NCBI RefSeq assembly: GCF_020329435.1
Contig: NZ_JAGKJK010000008.1
Coordinates: 248,001 to 312,000 of the forward strand
DNA from: Bradyrhizobium hereditatis
Lineage (GTDB): Bacteria > Pseudomonadota > Alphaproteobacteria > Rhizobiales > Xanthobacteraceae
Reading direction: 5' to 3'
DNA length: 64,000 nt
The position numbers and the translations under genes were made by a program. The notes beneath the pieces are model-generated. The model was not told the origin of the DNA. It searched no databases and worked only from the letters and a program-made list of their open reading frames with translations. Shown one piece after another: positions 34,773 to 42,228 of this stretch; the first letter of the stretch is position 1, and every line of letters begins with the position of its first letter.

Positions 34773-35270
34773 ATGGCTCAGTTTGGCACCGGCCGGCGGG
34801 TGCTGGAGCACGAGAAACAGGTGACCAACTGGATAAGTTCCGGCGGCCACGTGCCGTCCTCACGCGAAGAGAATTGCAACCATCAAACCACCGCCCGCCG
34901 TCGCGCGAGTCGCTGGAAAAAGCTGCTGATCGTTGGCGGAGTGGTGCTGATGTCGCCGCTGGCCTTCGCCCCAGGCGAAGCCCGCGATCCCGACGGCCGG
35001 TATGCCAATTCACCGCTGAAACAGTGGTTCGACAGCTTGAAGAGCGGGAAGGGACCATGCTGTTCCGACGCTGATGGCAGCGCCGTCAGCGACGTGGATT
35101 GGGAATCAAAAAACGGGCACTACCGCGTTCGCATCGACGGCGAGTGGTATGACGTGCCTGATGATGCCGTCATCACTGAGCCTAATCGCGTCGGGCGAAC
35201 CATGGTCTGGCCGATTCGCGGCTATCAAGGATTGACCATCCGCTGCTTCATGCCGGGCAGCATGACGTAA
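34773..35270 (+). CDS. Exported small protein, unknown function
   Basis: Up to 165 residues from ATG 34773; GTG codons at 34821 and 34851 are alternative starts closer to the membrane segment. A basic stretch and hydrophobic helix (WKKLLIVGGVVLMSPLAFA) act as signal peptide or anchor. The mature domain has DPDGRYANSPLKQWFDSL, GKGPCCSDADG with adjacent cysteines, HYRVRIDGEWYDVPDDAVI and RCFMPGSMT. The pattern recurs in alphaproteobacteria, including near phage-like genes, but has no known function. No ribosome site clearly decides the start. Confidence 0.75.
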   Translation: MAQFGTGRRVLEHEKQVTNWISSGGHVPSSREENCNHQTTARRRASRWKKLLIVGGVVLMSPLAFAPGEARDPDGRYANSPLKQWFDSLKSGKGPCCSDADGSAVSDVDWESKNGHYRVRIDGEWYDVPDDAVITEPNRVGRTMVWPIRGYQGLTIRCFMPGSMT

Positions 35271-35372
35271 GCGAGTTTCAGCTCGCGTCCTAAGGAGCCG
35301 CGCCAGCGGCGTCTCAAAGGATGTGGGCTTGCCTGCAGCCTCATGGTCGGCGACGCGCGTGCCGCGCGGTGC

Positions 35373-35756
35373 TCACGCGTATTTATTGTCGCGCTCGAGC
35401 AACTCGATTGAAATGCCCTGCGGGCCGCGGATGAAGCAGATGCGGACGCCAGGCCGGATGGTGGTTGGCTCCTTCGTGAACTCGACGCCCTTGGCCTTGA
35501 TCTCTGCGGCGACCGCGTCGATGTCCTTCACCGTCAGTCCGAAATGATCCAACCCCTGATAGGGCGTCACGGGTGGGTTGTTGACGCCATCGCCCGCGGT
35601 GACGGGAGCGATGAATATGTTGGCGCCGCCGAGCTTAACGTCGACGCGCCCCGGGCCACGGATGATCTCGCCTCCCAGAACGTCTTCCAGCCATGCGGCC
35701 GTCGCCTCGGGATCGGGACTGCGCAAATGGACATGGTCCCAGGTAACGGTCGGCAT
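35373..35756 (-). CDS. VOC family protein (glyoxalase-like)
   Basis: A 127-residue vicinal-oxygen-chelate protein. It has two babb units: WDHVHLRSPDPEATAAWLED near the start and GLDHFGLTVKDIDAVAAEI in the middle, ending FIRGPQGISIELLERDNKYA. Metal-ligand candidates are His6/His8, His69-like and the C-terminal Glu of IELLE, so it may be a metal-dependent lyase or dioxygenase-like protein. GAGGAGACCAAT precedes ATG 35756, so the much longer open frame upstream is not used. Confidence 0.9.
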   Translation of the reverse strand: MPTVTWDHVHLRSPDPEATAAWLEDVLGGEIIRGPGRVDVKLGGANIFIAPVTAGDGVNNPPVTPYQGLDHFGLTVKDIDAVAAEIKAKGVEFTKEPTTIRPGVRICFIRGPQGISIELLERDNKYA

Positions 35757-35945
35757 ATTGGTCTCCTCATTATTGTTGTTGCGGCGTGAAGGCCGGTAGC
35801 AGCCAGCCAACCGAGCCGTCGGGCACCCACAATTCCATTCTGCAAGCCTTGCCCTGCCGCCGCAATATTGTCGAGGTGCCATGAAACCATTTACTCGCTG
35901 GATGATTGTTGGTGCGCGGCGGGATCCGTACAACGGCGGTCGTAC

Positions 35946-35981
35946 AAAAGCCGTATGGGAAAACGCTCGTATGGCTTTTTT
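35946..35981 (+). terminator. Rho-independent terminator with no obvious upstream gene
   Basis: A 12-bp stem (AAAAGCCGTATG / CGTATGGCTTTT, two G-U pairs) with a 10-base loop and a run of six T. On the plus strand, the nearest upstream gene is the one ending at 35270, so it may end a short unannotated transcript. It lies inside the N-terminal extension that a start at 35881 would give the next protein, which favours the start at 36028. Confidence 0.65.
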
Positions 35982-36027
35982 CGTGCGCGGCACGGCGTCG
36001 CCGGGGCTGACGGATGAGGGCGCGGCT

Positions 36028-36630
36028 ATGAGAATCGCCGGGTGGTCGTTTGGAAAGCCGGAGGCACGGCTCGCCTTGCTGCCGGCTATCGCTATCGTCG
36101 GGTGCACCACATGGCTGATGCTGCCGCAAGCCAGCGATGCCGAGAGCCGCTCCACGGTGACACCACCCGAAGTTGCCCACCTCTCGCAAGATGCATCCCG
36201 CGCGGATGATACGGCCGCGACCCAGGCGACGCTGTCAAAGCCGGCACCGTCGGCAGCCCCCACCGATGCCAATCCGGCGACCATCGCCGTTGCGCCTCCC
36301 GACGTCGCGCCGCCGGAAACGACGGCACCTCCCAGATCGCCACTCGACGGCCTGAAAATCGTCTCGCAATCGTGGCGCAGGGGAGGGCTCGGCTCGAAAG
36401 CACTGGTGACTTTCACGCTTCGCAATACCAACGATTATGCGGTGAAGGACATCGAGATCGCCTGCACTTTCACCCGTAGGGACGGCAGCCGTCTCACCGA
36501 TCGCAGGCGCGTCATTCCCGATACCGTGAACATGAAGAGCCGGAAGCGATATGCCGGCGTATTGGTCGGGTTCGTCAACGTCAACGCAAATAAGGCGAAA
36601 TGTTCGCTGGTGACGGCCAGCCGCATTTAA
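36028..36630 (+). CDS. Membrane-anchored protein with C-terminal FxLYD-like domain
   Basis: A 200-residue protein from ATG 36028 (RIAGWSFGKPEARLALL). An N-terminal hydrophobic segment (LLPAIAIVGCTTWLMLPQA) is a signal anchor. Then come a Pro/Ala/Thr-rich linker and a C-terminal beta domain (about 110-200) with KALVTFTLRNTNDYAVKDIEI and AGVLVGFVNVN, like FxLYD-type Ig folds. The longer frame from 35881 would include a strong terminator hairpin, so I reject that start. Function unknown. Confidence 0.72.
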   Translation: MRIAGWSFGKPEARLALLPAIAIVGCTTWLMLPQASDAESRSTVTPPEVAHLSQDASRADDTAATQATLSKPAPSAAPTDANPATIAVAPPDVAPPETTAPPRSPLDGLKIVSQSWRRGGLGSKALVTFTLRNTNDYAVKDIEIACTFTRRDGSRLTDRRRVIPDTVNMKSRKRYAGVLVGFVNVNANKAKCSLVTASRI

Positions 36631-36768
36631 CCTTCTGCGCGCAAATCCGTCTCATCACGGAAAATGTGATCCGCGCTTTTGAACCTTGCCGGTTGGCCGG
36701 GAACTAATGGCTATATCGCCCGTTGGGCGAATGAAACGCGCGTCGCTCGCGCGGGGAGAGCGAGACCA

Positions 36769-37221
36769 ATGCCCGTAGCCCGTTATTTCCTGTTTGTCGG
36801 CGGCGTGTTGCTCGCCTTGTTGTTGGCGATCGATGCGTTCATGCCGCAGCCGGCGCTCGTGGCCAGCCAGGCCGCTCCTTCGGTCGACAAAACCGTGGTG
36901 CGTATTCGCTCGGACCAGAAGCTGCCGGAGCGGGTGGTGTACGACACCAGTCTTCCAACCATTGTTCCGCCCGTGGTGGCAGCCCAGGCTGTAGCTCCGC
37001 CCGCGCCCCCTGCCGCGGCTGACATGCCGCGGGAGACGTTTGCTCAGTATGTCCCGGAAGCAAAGAAGCCCGAGCCGCAGGTCCAGCGCAAGCGCAAGGT
37101 GGCCAAGACCCGTCCGGCGCCGCCGATGCAGTTCGGGCAGCCGCCGCAAATGCGCGTCGCGCAGCAGTCGCCCTACGGCTTCTTCGGCGGTCCCAGCTTC
37201 CGGCCTACCTGGACTTGGTAG
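36769..37221 (+). CDS. Small exported Pro-rich protein
   Basis: A 150-residue protein. The N-terminal hydrophobic helix YFLFVGGVLLALLLAIDAF is an uncleaved anchor or signal. The exported part is Pro/Ala/Val-rich with a basic stretch RKRKVAKTRPAPP, ending in an aromatic FFGGPSFRPTWTW. ATG 36769 follows GGGGAGAGCGAGACCA. It belongs to a class of small Bradyrhizobium exported proteins without known role. It follows the previous gene on the same strand. Confidence 0.75.
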   Translation: MPVARYFLFVGGVLLALLLAIDAFMPQPALVASQAAPSVDKTVVRIRSDQKLPERVVYDTSLPTIVPPVVAAQAVAPPAPPAAADMPRETFAQYVPEAKKPEPQVQRKRKVAKTRPAPPMQFGQPPQMRVAQQSPYGFFGGPSFRPTWTW

Positions 37222-37236
37222 GGCGCGCCGCGTGAT

Positions 37237-37605
37237 TTAGCGGGGCAGCTTCGGAATCTTGTCCGCAAAACCGTTGAAGCAGGTCAGCCGCTCGTCTTCC
37301 TCCTTGACGTAGCGGCACTCACTGACGCTTTTCGCTGCCGCGGTCTTTGCCTTCGGCTGTGGCGCGTAAATGGCATCGTAGCAATTCAGGCGCTCCTTGG
37401 TCCCATCGTCGATATCCTGGCAGGCCTGTAACTTCTGGGCGGGCGACAGGGGCTTAGCTTCCTTTTTGGCCGCGGGCTTCGTCGATCCGACTTGAACCAG
37501 GGGCTTGCCGCCGACCGTGGGAGGATCAGCGGGGGCAGGCGTCGATGTTTGTGCAAAGGCTGCGGCCGGATACAGCACCGCCAGCGCCAGTATGATCTTT
37601 CTCAT
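37237..37605 (-). CDS. Small exported four-Cys protein
   Basis: A 122-residue protein with a clean signal peptide (KIILALAVLYPAAAFAQ), a Pro/Lys-rich linker and two CxxxxDxx-like halves: LQACQDIDDGTKERLNCYDA and SECRYVKEEDERLTCFNGF. The two repeated Cys pairs suggest a small disulfide-linked helical domain, comparable to type VI accessory or Lys/Cys hairpin proteins, but no family is certain. Convergent with the gene ending at 37221. Confidence 0.75.
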   Translation of the reverse strand: MRKIILALAVLYPAAAFAQTSTPAPADPPTVGGKPLVQVGSTKPAAKKEAKPLSPAQKLQACQDIDDGTKERLNCYDAIYAPQPKAKTAAAKSVSECRYVKEEDERLTCFNGFADKIPKLPR

Positions 37606-37635
37606 TTGGAAATGTCCGAATAGCCGTTAGCGACG

Positions 37636-37690
37636 GGCGCGCCTGGAGACCATAACTCCCGACCTTCGGAATCGAAATCCCGCTCGGCGC
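37636..37690 (-). pseudogene. Degenerate 3'-half of tRNA-Arg(UCG)
   Basis: The stretch matches, with gaps, the tRNA gene at 40722-40798 in the same orientation, from the acceptor end (GGGCGCGC vs GGCGCGC) through CCCGACC to the anticodon arm (15 identical bases TCGGAATCGAAATCC). It lacks the 5' half and cannot be a functional tRNA. Such 3'-half copies often mark an attachment site left by an integrated element. Confidence 0.5.
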
Positions 37691-37993
37691 CAGCGATCTC
37701 TAGCACCATCCCAGAGCGTCTGTCTAACCCCTTGATTTAATGGCCATTCGAATCCTGCCGCGGTGGACGGGGGCGGAAGCTACCGCCCGAGACGCACAAA
37801 ACCGGCTGCTGGCGCGGCCGCCGCACGCAACCTATCGGAGCGGCCGTGAGTGGCGCGTCAATTCCAGCCGCTTCCCGATCGCGAAGACGACTACGGACGT
37901 GATCCTCGATCTCGATTCTTGCCTGAACGCGACGTGTTCATCGCAGCGAAGGTTGGGTCTTGGGAGGGTGCGCCGTGCGCTCTGCATAAGGTC

Positions 37994-38016
37994 GGCTGAT
38001 CCCGTGGGGATCAGCC
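37994..38016. terminator. Perfect hairpin, possible terminator
   Basis: A 10-bp stem GGCTGATCCC / GGGATCAGCC with a GTG loop, 26 bp past the stop of the 28-residue ORF at 38042. No U-run on either strand, so termination is uncertain. Confidence 0.4.
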
Positions 38017-38041
38017 GGGTCAGCGCGGCGCCAGGGCAAAT

Positions 38042-38128
38042 CTAGCGCAGCCGATAGGCATCAAATGCGTGCGCCAGGAATATGCCGATGCTGACGAACA
38101 CCAGGAGTGCCGTTATGACTTCAGTCAT
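38042..38128 (-). CDS. 28-residue membrane protein, second of a coupled pair
   Basis: A tiny ORF, MTEVITALLVFVSIGIFLAH followed by AFDAYRLR. It consists of one hydrophobic helix (about 4-21) with a short charged C-terminus, the form of a small inner-membrane protein. GGAGGAAGGCT sits directly before its ATG, inside the end of the preceding ORF, whose TGA overlaps this ATG (ATGA). The good ribosome site, coupling and helix make it likely real. I do not recognise a family; a regulator of a membrane complex is one guess. Confidence 0.6.
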   Translation of the reverse strand: MTEVITALLVFVSIGIFLAHAFDAYRLR

Positions 38129-38211
38129 AGCCTTCCTCCCTGCATTGTCATGCCGACAAGGGCACGCTTGAGGAATTCGCGGTAGATGAGGTTGAGGACC
38201 GATACCAACAT
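38125..38211 (-). CDS. 28-residue ORF, first of a coupled pair
   Basis: A tiny ORF beginning LVSVLNLIYREFLKRALVGM and ending QGGRL. GAGGGGTTAGATC precedes its ATG. It has an amphipathic, weakly hydrophobic helix. Its last codons carry the GGAGG ribosome site of the next ORF and its stop overlaps that start by ATGA. It may be a small protein or a leader whose translation opens the downstream start. Support is weaker than for its partner. Confidence 0.45.
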   Translation of the reverse strand: MLVSVLNLIYREFLKRALVGMTMQGGRL

Positions 38212-38440
38212 GATCTAACCCCTCTGTTCGATCGGCCCGACCGTACCGGCTCTCTGTTTCCGGAGCGTTTCGCGGCGCGGGAGAATGGTTTCATCGCGCG
38301 TGCGCGCGATCACGGAATCGCGAAGGAACCGGAACCATCGATGGTGCGAGCAATCTGGCCATCGCTCGCCCTTTTCTCGCCATCCTAATTCAGGAGACGT
38401 GCGAGCTGGGTGCTACGGGCAATGTTCCCAAAGGTCCTAC

Positions 38441-39451
38441 GTGATCGTCCGACATTTGCTGCAACACGAGACTTCTGCGTCCCGCCGCACGTTCCTGCGC
38501 GGCATTGCGTCGTCGGCGAGCGTGCTAGCGCTCGGCGGCTGTACCAGCATGGCCGCGACGGGCGCGCGTTACGACGCTTCGTCGCTATCGGCAGAGCCGA
38601 CATTGCTCGTTGCCACCACGCGCAAGCCGGCGAACGGCGGGCGGGCGAAACCTTGGTTCGGGCCGGAGCGCGCTTCAAGGATGACGGTTGCCCGGGCGAA
38701 ACTCGTGCCGCCAGGCGAGAGCCGTTTCTCGCTCGCCGCGGCCGGCCTCGGCGATTGGCGCCTCGATGCGGTCGAACCTGTTGGGGGCGAGGTCAGCGAT
38801 GTTCTGGTTGGCGGCGAAGTCCTGATCTACGTGCACGGTTTTAAGCAGACCTTCGAAACGGCGGCGCTCGATGCCGCACATCTCGCCGACGGCATCAGAT
38901 TCCGCGGCCAGACGATGGTGTTCTCTTGGCCGTCAAAGGCCGGACTGTTCGACTATGCCTATGATCGCGACAGTGCGATGTGGTCCCGTGACGATTTCGA
39001 GCGCGTGCTCAATGCTGTCGTCACGAGCCCGAGCGCAGGACGTGCTCACATCGTCGCTCACAGCATGGGCACGATGCTGACGCTCGAAAGCCTGCGCCAG
39101 CTCTATGCACGACATGGCGACACTGTTTCAGACAAGATCGGAGCCGTAGTGTTCGCCTCGCCTGACATCGACATGGACGTATTCTCGTCGTCGATTACCC
39201 GCATGGGTCCGCTCGGCCGCAAGATCACCGTCGTCACCGCAACCAACGACCGCGCGCTGGCGCTGTCGGGGCGATTGGCCGGCGGCATGACACGGGTCGG
39301 CGCCGCCGAGAAGGCCACCATCGAGCGGCTCGGGGTGCGTGTTATCGATGCGTCGGACGCAGGCTGGGGCGTCATCAACCACGACCTCTTCCTGTCCAAT
39401 GCAGAGGTGCGAAAAGTGATACGCCGCTCGATTGATACGTCGGCCGCGTAA
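38441..39451 (+). CDS. Exported alpha/beta hydrolase (DUF900)
   Basis: A 336-residue protein starting at GTG 38441. The N-terminus holds a twin-arginine motif (SRRTFLRGIASSASVL) and ends in a lipobox-like LALGGCTSM, so it is probably a Tat-exported lipoprotein. The DUF900 hydrolase core has VLIYVHGFKQTFETAA (oxyanion), TMVFSWPSKAGLFDYAYDRD, the nucleophile elbow VAHSMGTMLTLE and VINHDLF with the catalytic His. DUF900 esterase/lipase-like proteins have unknown substrates. Longer frame starts upstream lack a ribosome site. Confidence 0.88.
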   Translation: MIVRHLLQHETSASRRTFLRGIASSASVLALGGCTSMAATGARYDASSLSAEPTLLVATTRKPANGGRAKPWFGPERASRMTVARAKLVPPGESRFSLAAAGLGDWRLDAVEPVGGEVSDVLVGGEVLIYVHGFKQTFETAALDAAHLADGIRFRGQTMVFSWPSKAGLFDYAYDRDSAMWSRDDFERVLNAVVTSPSAGRAHIVAHSMGTMLTLESLRQLYARHGDTVSDKIGAVVFASPDIDMDVFSSSITRMGPLGRKITVVTATNDRALALSGRLAGGMTRVGAAEKATIERLGVRVIDASDAGWGVINHDLFLSNAEVRKVIRRSIDTSAA

Positions 39452-39783
39452 GTCTGCGCTTGAGTGTCCTCTGTTGTAGCTCGACAAGATCAAGGTTCGG
39501 CCGCAACCGAAGCAAAAGGCAACATGATCGTGACAGCCTGTTGCCATCGAGCGGCCGTTACGTTGTCACGGCGTCGTCACCCTTAATCTCGCCAAATTGA
39601 AAGAACATTTGTTCGTCGTCGGCACGATGGTGCCCAGTCTCGCCTCGAACCGCTCAACGCTCGAACTACACAATGTCCACAACGCCGACCGGTTGTCGGC
39701 GCGCGATGCTGTGCGCGTTCGATCGCGGCGATACGGGCGCCGACCGGCGATCCAAATTATGTTGTTACAGGGGAGTTAGAATA
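39452..39783. other. Intergenic stretch, nothing recognised
   Basis: About 330 bp with short non-conserved open frames. The last part contains GGGGAGTTAGAATA, the ribosome site of the next gene. Confidence 0.4.
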
Positions 39784-40122
39784 ATGCGTCAAACAACATC
39801 GAAGGCAGGCTCGAGCGCTCATCGCCGGTCACTCGCGGCAGCTATTGCAGGCGTCGCACTGCTCGCGGGCGTCACCGCCGCCAACGCGCAGAGCACGGGT
39901 ATTGCCTCCTGCGACGAATTCCTGACCAAGTATGATGCCTGCGTGGGCTCCAAGGTCCCCGAGGCGCAGCGAGCGATGTACAAGACGCAGATTGACCAGA
40001 CGCGCAAGGCGTGGGTCGATATGGCCAAGAACCCGTCGACCAAGGCGACCATGGAAGCGACCTGCAAGCAGACCATGGATGCGACGAAGGCCTCGCTCAC
40101 GGCTTACGGCTGCTCGTTCTGA
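39784..40122 (+). CDS. Small exported Cys-containing protein
   Basis: A 112-residue protein with a basic start and signal peptide (SLAAAIAGVALLAGVTAANA, cleaved near AQS). The mature part has three spaced Cys (ASCDEFLTKYDACVGS and ATCKQTM) plus a terminal YGCSF, giving two probable disulfides in a helical fold. The same pattern is frequent in Bradyrhizobium small secreted proteins. ATG 39784 follows GGGGAGTTAGAATA. Function unknown. Confidence 0.8.
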   Translation: MRQTTSKAGSSAHRRSLAAAIAGVALLAGVTAANAQSTGIASCDEFLTKYDACVGSKVPEAQRAMYKTQIDQTRKAWVDMAKNPSTKATMEATCKQTMDATKASLTAYGCSF

Positions 40123-40143
40123 TTGGCGCATGCGCCGCTGAAG

Positions 40144-40169
40144 GGAAGGGTGCCGAGCGGTGCCCTTCC
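40144..40169 (+). terminator. Possible terminator hairpin
   Basis: An 11-bp stem GGAAGGGTGCC / GGTGCCCTTCC with two G-U pairs, loop GAGC, 20 bp after the stop at 40122. The T-run is short. Confidence 0.45.
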
Positions 40170-40316
40170 TTGACGGTGAGCGCAACGGGAGGCGCCGCCG
40201 ACAATGGCAACTTGTGCGCTCCCGAAGCTCCGATCGAAACGGCACGTCCAGCGCTCCCGCGCACGGTCCGTGATGAGGCGCGCGTCCTCAAGACGCCGTC
40301 GACGAAACTCCCGGCA

Positions 40317-40331
40317 TTAACCTGTTGTTAA
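40317..40331. promoter_or_regulatory. CtrA box, perfect TTAA-N7-TTAA
   Basis: TTAA at 40317-40320 and 40328-40331 with seven bases between, followed by CCATAACG as at the window's first box. It lies about 120 bp before the 39-residue membrane ORF at 40451. Confidence 0.6.
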
Positions 40332-40450
40332 CCATAACGCCCCAGCATTGCCTCTCCATAGAGAGTCGCCACGGACGGTAGTCCTAAGGCGCGATTGATC
40401 GTTCATCTTGGGGGCGGGCAAAAGCTCGCGGGGCTCCAAGGAGCAACGTC

Positions 40451-40570
40451 ATGTCGTCATCTGGCGTACGACACCACATAAGCCTGCTTTCCGAATTCGT
40501 CCCGGCGATTTTCGGCGCGCTTGGTTTGGGTGTTCCGATTGCAATTGCGATTATTTGGATTTGTTCCTGA
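40451..40570 (+). CDS. 39-residue membrane protein
   Basis: A small ORF with a strong ribosome site (CCAAGGAGCAACGTC before ATG 40451). The polar start SSSGVRHHISLLSEF leads to one long hydrophobic helix (VPAIFGALGLGVPIAIAI, then IWIC). It sits behind a perfect CtrA box and a leader of about 120 bp, so it may be cell-cycle regulated. I do not recognise a family. Small single-pass proteins of this form often bind larger membrane enzymes. Confidence 0.6.
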   Translation: MSSSGVRHHISLLSEFVPAIFGALGLGVPIAIAIIWICS

Positions 40571-40721
40571 TCGTTAAGTAGCTTGTCCGATCAGACCGGA
40601 AAGGGCACACCACGGCGGACTAAGATGGGCACCATCGCTTCGCCGTGGTGCTACGATGATGTGCTCGATTCACGCCACTGCGCGTAATCCTGCGCCGGGA
40701 TGGGCTGGACCCGGCGTAGAT

Positions 40722-40798
40722 TGGCGCGCTCGGAAGGATTCGAACCTCCGACCCTCGGAATCGAAATCCGATGCTCTATCCAGCTGAGCTACGAGCGC
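40722..40798 (-). tRNA. tRNA-Arg (anticodon UCG)
   Basis: A 77-nt cloverleaf: acceptor GCGCTCG / CGAGCGC, D arm AGCTCAGCTGGATAGAGC, anticodon arm with loop TTTCGAT (anticodon TCG, reading CGA and probably other CGN codons), T arm GGAGG-TTCGAAT-CCTTC, discriminator G and encoded CCA. A degenerate copy of its 3' half lies at 37636-37690. Confidence 0.95.
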
Positions 40799-40801
40799 CT
40801 G

Positions 40802-40839
40802 CGCTGGCTCGTATCAGACTTGGCCTGATAGAGCCAGCG
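40802..40839. terminator. Long hairpin between a small gene and tRNA-Arg
   Basis: Arms CGCTGGCTC...TATCAG and CTGATA...GAGCCAGCG pair over 15 bp with one bulge. It separates the stop of the 84-residue gene (minus strand) from the 5' end of the tRNA. No U-run, so it may be a processing or attenuation structure. Confidence 0.45.
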
Positions 40840-40847
40840 GCGTGATC

Positions 40848-41102
40848 CTAGTAGCAGGGATGCCGGCGGCGGTCCTGGCCGATATAGGCGGCCGCGCCCT
40901 GGCGACAGAGCACGGTCGAGGGACCATCGTAATAAGCGAACGTGCCTGGCTGTAGGCCGGGCCCGTAATTGTGCAGGAAGCTGATCGGATAGGGCAAGCC
41001 CCAGCTGCGGTGATGCCGATTGTGGCGGGCGTCCGCCAGGCTCGGGGCCAGCACCGCTATGGAGAGGAGGGCTGTGGCGACGAAAAGCTTCGGTTTGGTC
41101 AT
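40848..41102 (-). CDS. Small exported His/Arg-rich protein
   Basis: An 84-residue protein with a signal peptide (LFVATALLSIAVLAPSLADA), a basic RHNRHHRSWG start to the mature part, then a short domain with YGPGLQPGTFAYYDGPSTVL, two Cys (LCRQGAA, HPCY) and an IGQDRRRHPCY terminus. ATG 41102 follows TCCGGAGAATCGAA. The C-terminal QDRRRHPC pattern resembles that of the 49537 protein (GGDGRRHICQ), hinting at a shared family of small secreted proteins. Confidence 0.78.
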   Translation of the reverse strand: MTKPKLFVATALLSIAVLAPSLADARHNRHHRSWGLPYPISFLHNYGPGLQPGTFAYYDGPSTVLCRQGAAAYIGQDRRRHPCY

Positions 41103-41429
41103 TTCGATTCTCCGGAAGTCTGAAACGGTAGCGATTCGAGCAGAGCGGATGGCCTTCGGTTTGAAAAGCACGTCGAAACAATAAGATAGAAGCCGATTCT
41201 CTGGTTCGATCGGAACTTGTATCCCCTGGCATTTGCCTCACGCGGTTTCCCATTCTAGGCGAAACCGGCTGAAAAGCTGCGAAAATCCACCCTAATCCGC
41301 CCATTTTTGGCCCCAAGGGATGCTTAACGAATTCCCAACACAGTCCGGCCAAATTTTTGCTGTCCGGTCCCTGATCTGCGGGCCGACCTATCCCGAATCC
41401 GACAAGGCTATCCGGTTTCCGATCGACCC
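41103..41429. other. Intergenic stretch between divergent genes, nothing recognised
   Basis: About 330 bp holding the promoters of both flanking genes. Open frames in it lack ribosome sites and family patterns. Confidence 0.4.
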
Positions 41430-41876
41430 ATGCGCATCACTTCTCTTGCCTTGCTGTCCCTGTCGGTTCTGGTTGCGAGCCCCGTGCGCGCTGACCTGCA
41501 CATCACGCGCGATCACGGCGGCTATGTCGAGGAATACAAGGCCAAGTACAAGCGCATCCGCGACCGCAAGGAGCGGGTGATCATCGATGGCATCTGCAAT
41601 TCAGCCTGCACGTTGGTGTTCGGCATCGTGCCGATGAACAAGATTTGCGTCACGCCGAAAGCGAGCATCGGCTTCCATCAGGCCTATTACGACAAGGCTT
41701 TCACCTTCGGCATCAAGGTCACGAGTATCGAGGGGACGTCGGACCTGATGTCCTATTACCCTGATACGGTGAAGGACTGGATCCGCAGGAACGGCGGGCT
41801 CACCACCGAGATGAAGAAGATCAGGAACGGCACCGAGCTCTGGAAGATCGTCGATCCCTGCCCGGAAGAGTGGTGA
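41430..41876 (+). CDS. Exported protein with ClpP-like motif
   Basis: A 148-residue protein with a signal peptide (SLALLSLSVLVASPVRA). The core VIIDGICNSACTLVFGIV, then ICVTPKASIGFHQAYYD, resembles the ClpP/crotonase-type serine-containing loop and following GFH strand in periplasmic ClpP-like proteins of alphaproteobacteria. SAC would carry the candidate nucleophile Ser and FH the candidate general base. No acidic third residue is obvious. Proteolytic activity is inferred from pattern only. A decayed universal-stress fragment follows on the other strand. Confidence 0.7.
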   Translation: MRITSLALLSLSVLVASPVRADLHITRDHGGYVEEYKAKYKRIRDRKERVIIDGICNSACTLVFGIVPMNKICVTPKASIGFHQAYYDKAFTFGIKVTSIEGTSDLMSYYPDTVKDWIRRNGGLTTEMKKIRNGTELWKIVDPCPEEW

Positions 41877-41884
41877 GGCGCAAC

Positions 41885-42062
41885 GCAGGTCTCCGTCCGC
41901 AATCAGCAGGACCGACACTTTGGGCTTGCTGAGAACCCCGGCTGCGACGCTACCGAAGTAACTCCCGTTATCCGGTCGACGCCAAGCGCGACGAGGTCGG
42001 CTCCGCTCGTCCTGATCTCCTGAAGGATTGGCTTGCCGATCGCCGGCATGGCCGCGTGTGCT
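41885..42062 (-). pseudogene. Universal stress protein remnant
   Basis: One frame gives GKPILQEIRTSGADLVALG, the typical UspA helix-strand ending near 41970; the next frame gives SYFGSVAAGVLSKPKVSVLL, matching the UspA ATP-binding loop and last strand. A single-base shift joins them. The upstream part contains a stop and has no start. It is a dead C-terminal fragment of a UspA-family gene. Confidence 0.6.
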
Positions 42063-42228
42063 TCGGCGGTGCTGCTGGTGACCGCCGCTCAGTTTGAGGT
42101 AGAGCATACGGCATTCATGCACGCATAAATTTTACGAGGCGTATCAGTATTTTCCCTGAGTTGTGCCCATTAAGCCGATCGTAAGCAAAACGGGGCAGAT
42201 TGGTCGCGATTTTGGGGGATTTCTCATT

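Noticed and set aside
35881..36027. ATG 35881 as start of the 36028 protein
   Set aside because: The added region contains a strong terminator hairpin and a run of T, and ATG 36028 leads straight into a signal anchor.
37740..38045. 101-codon plus-strand open frame
   Set aside because: It contains a perfect hairpin and has no ribosome site; composition does not look like a protein.
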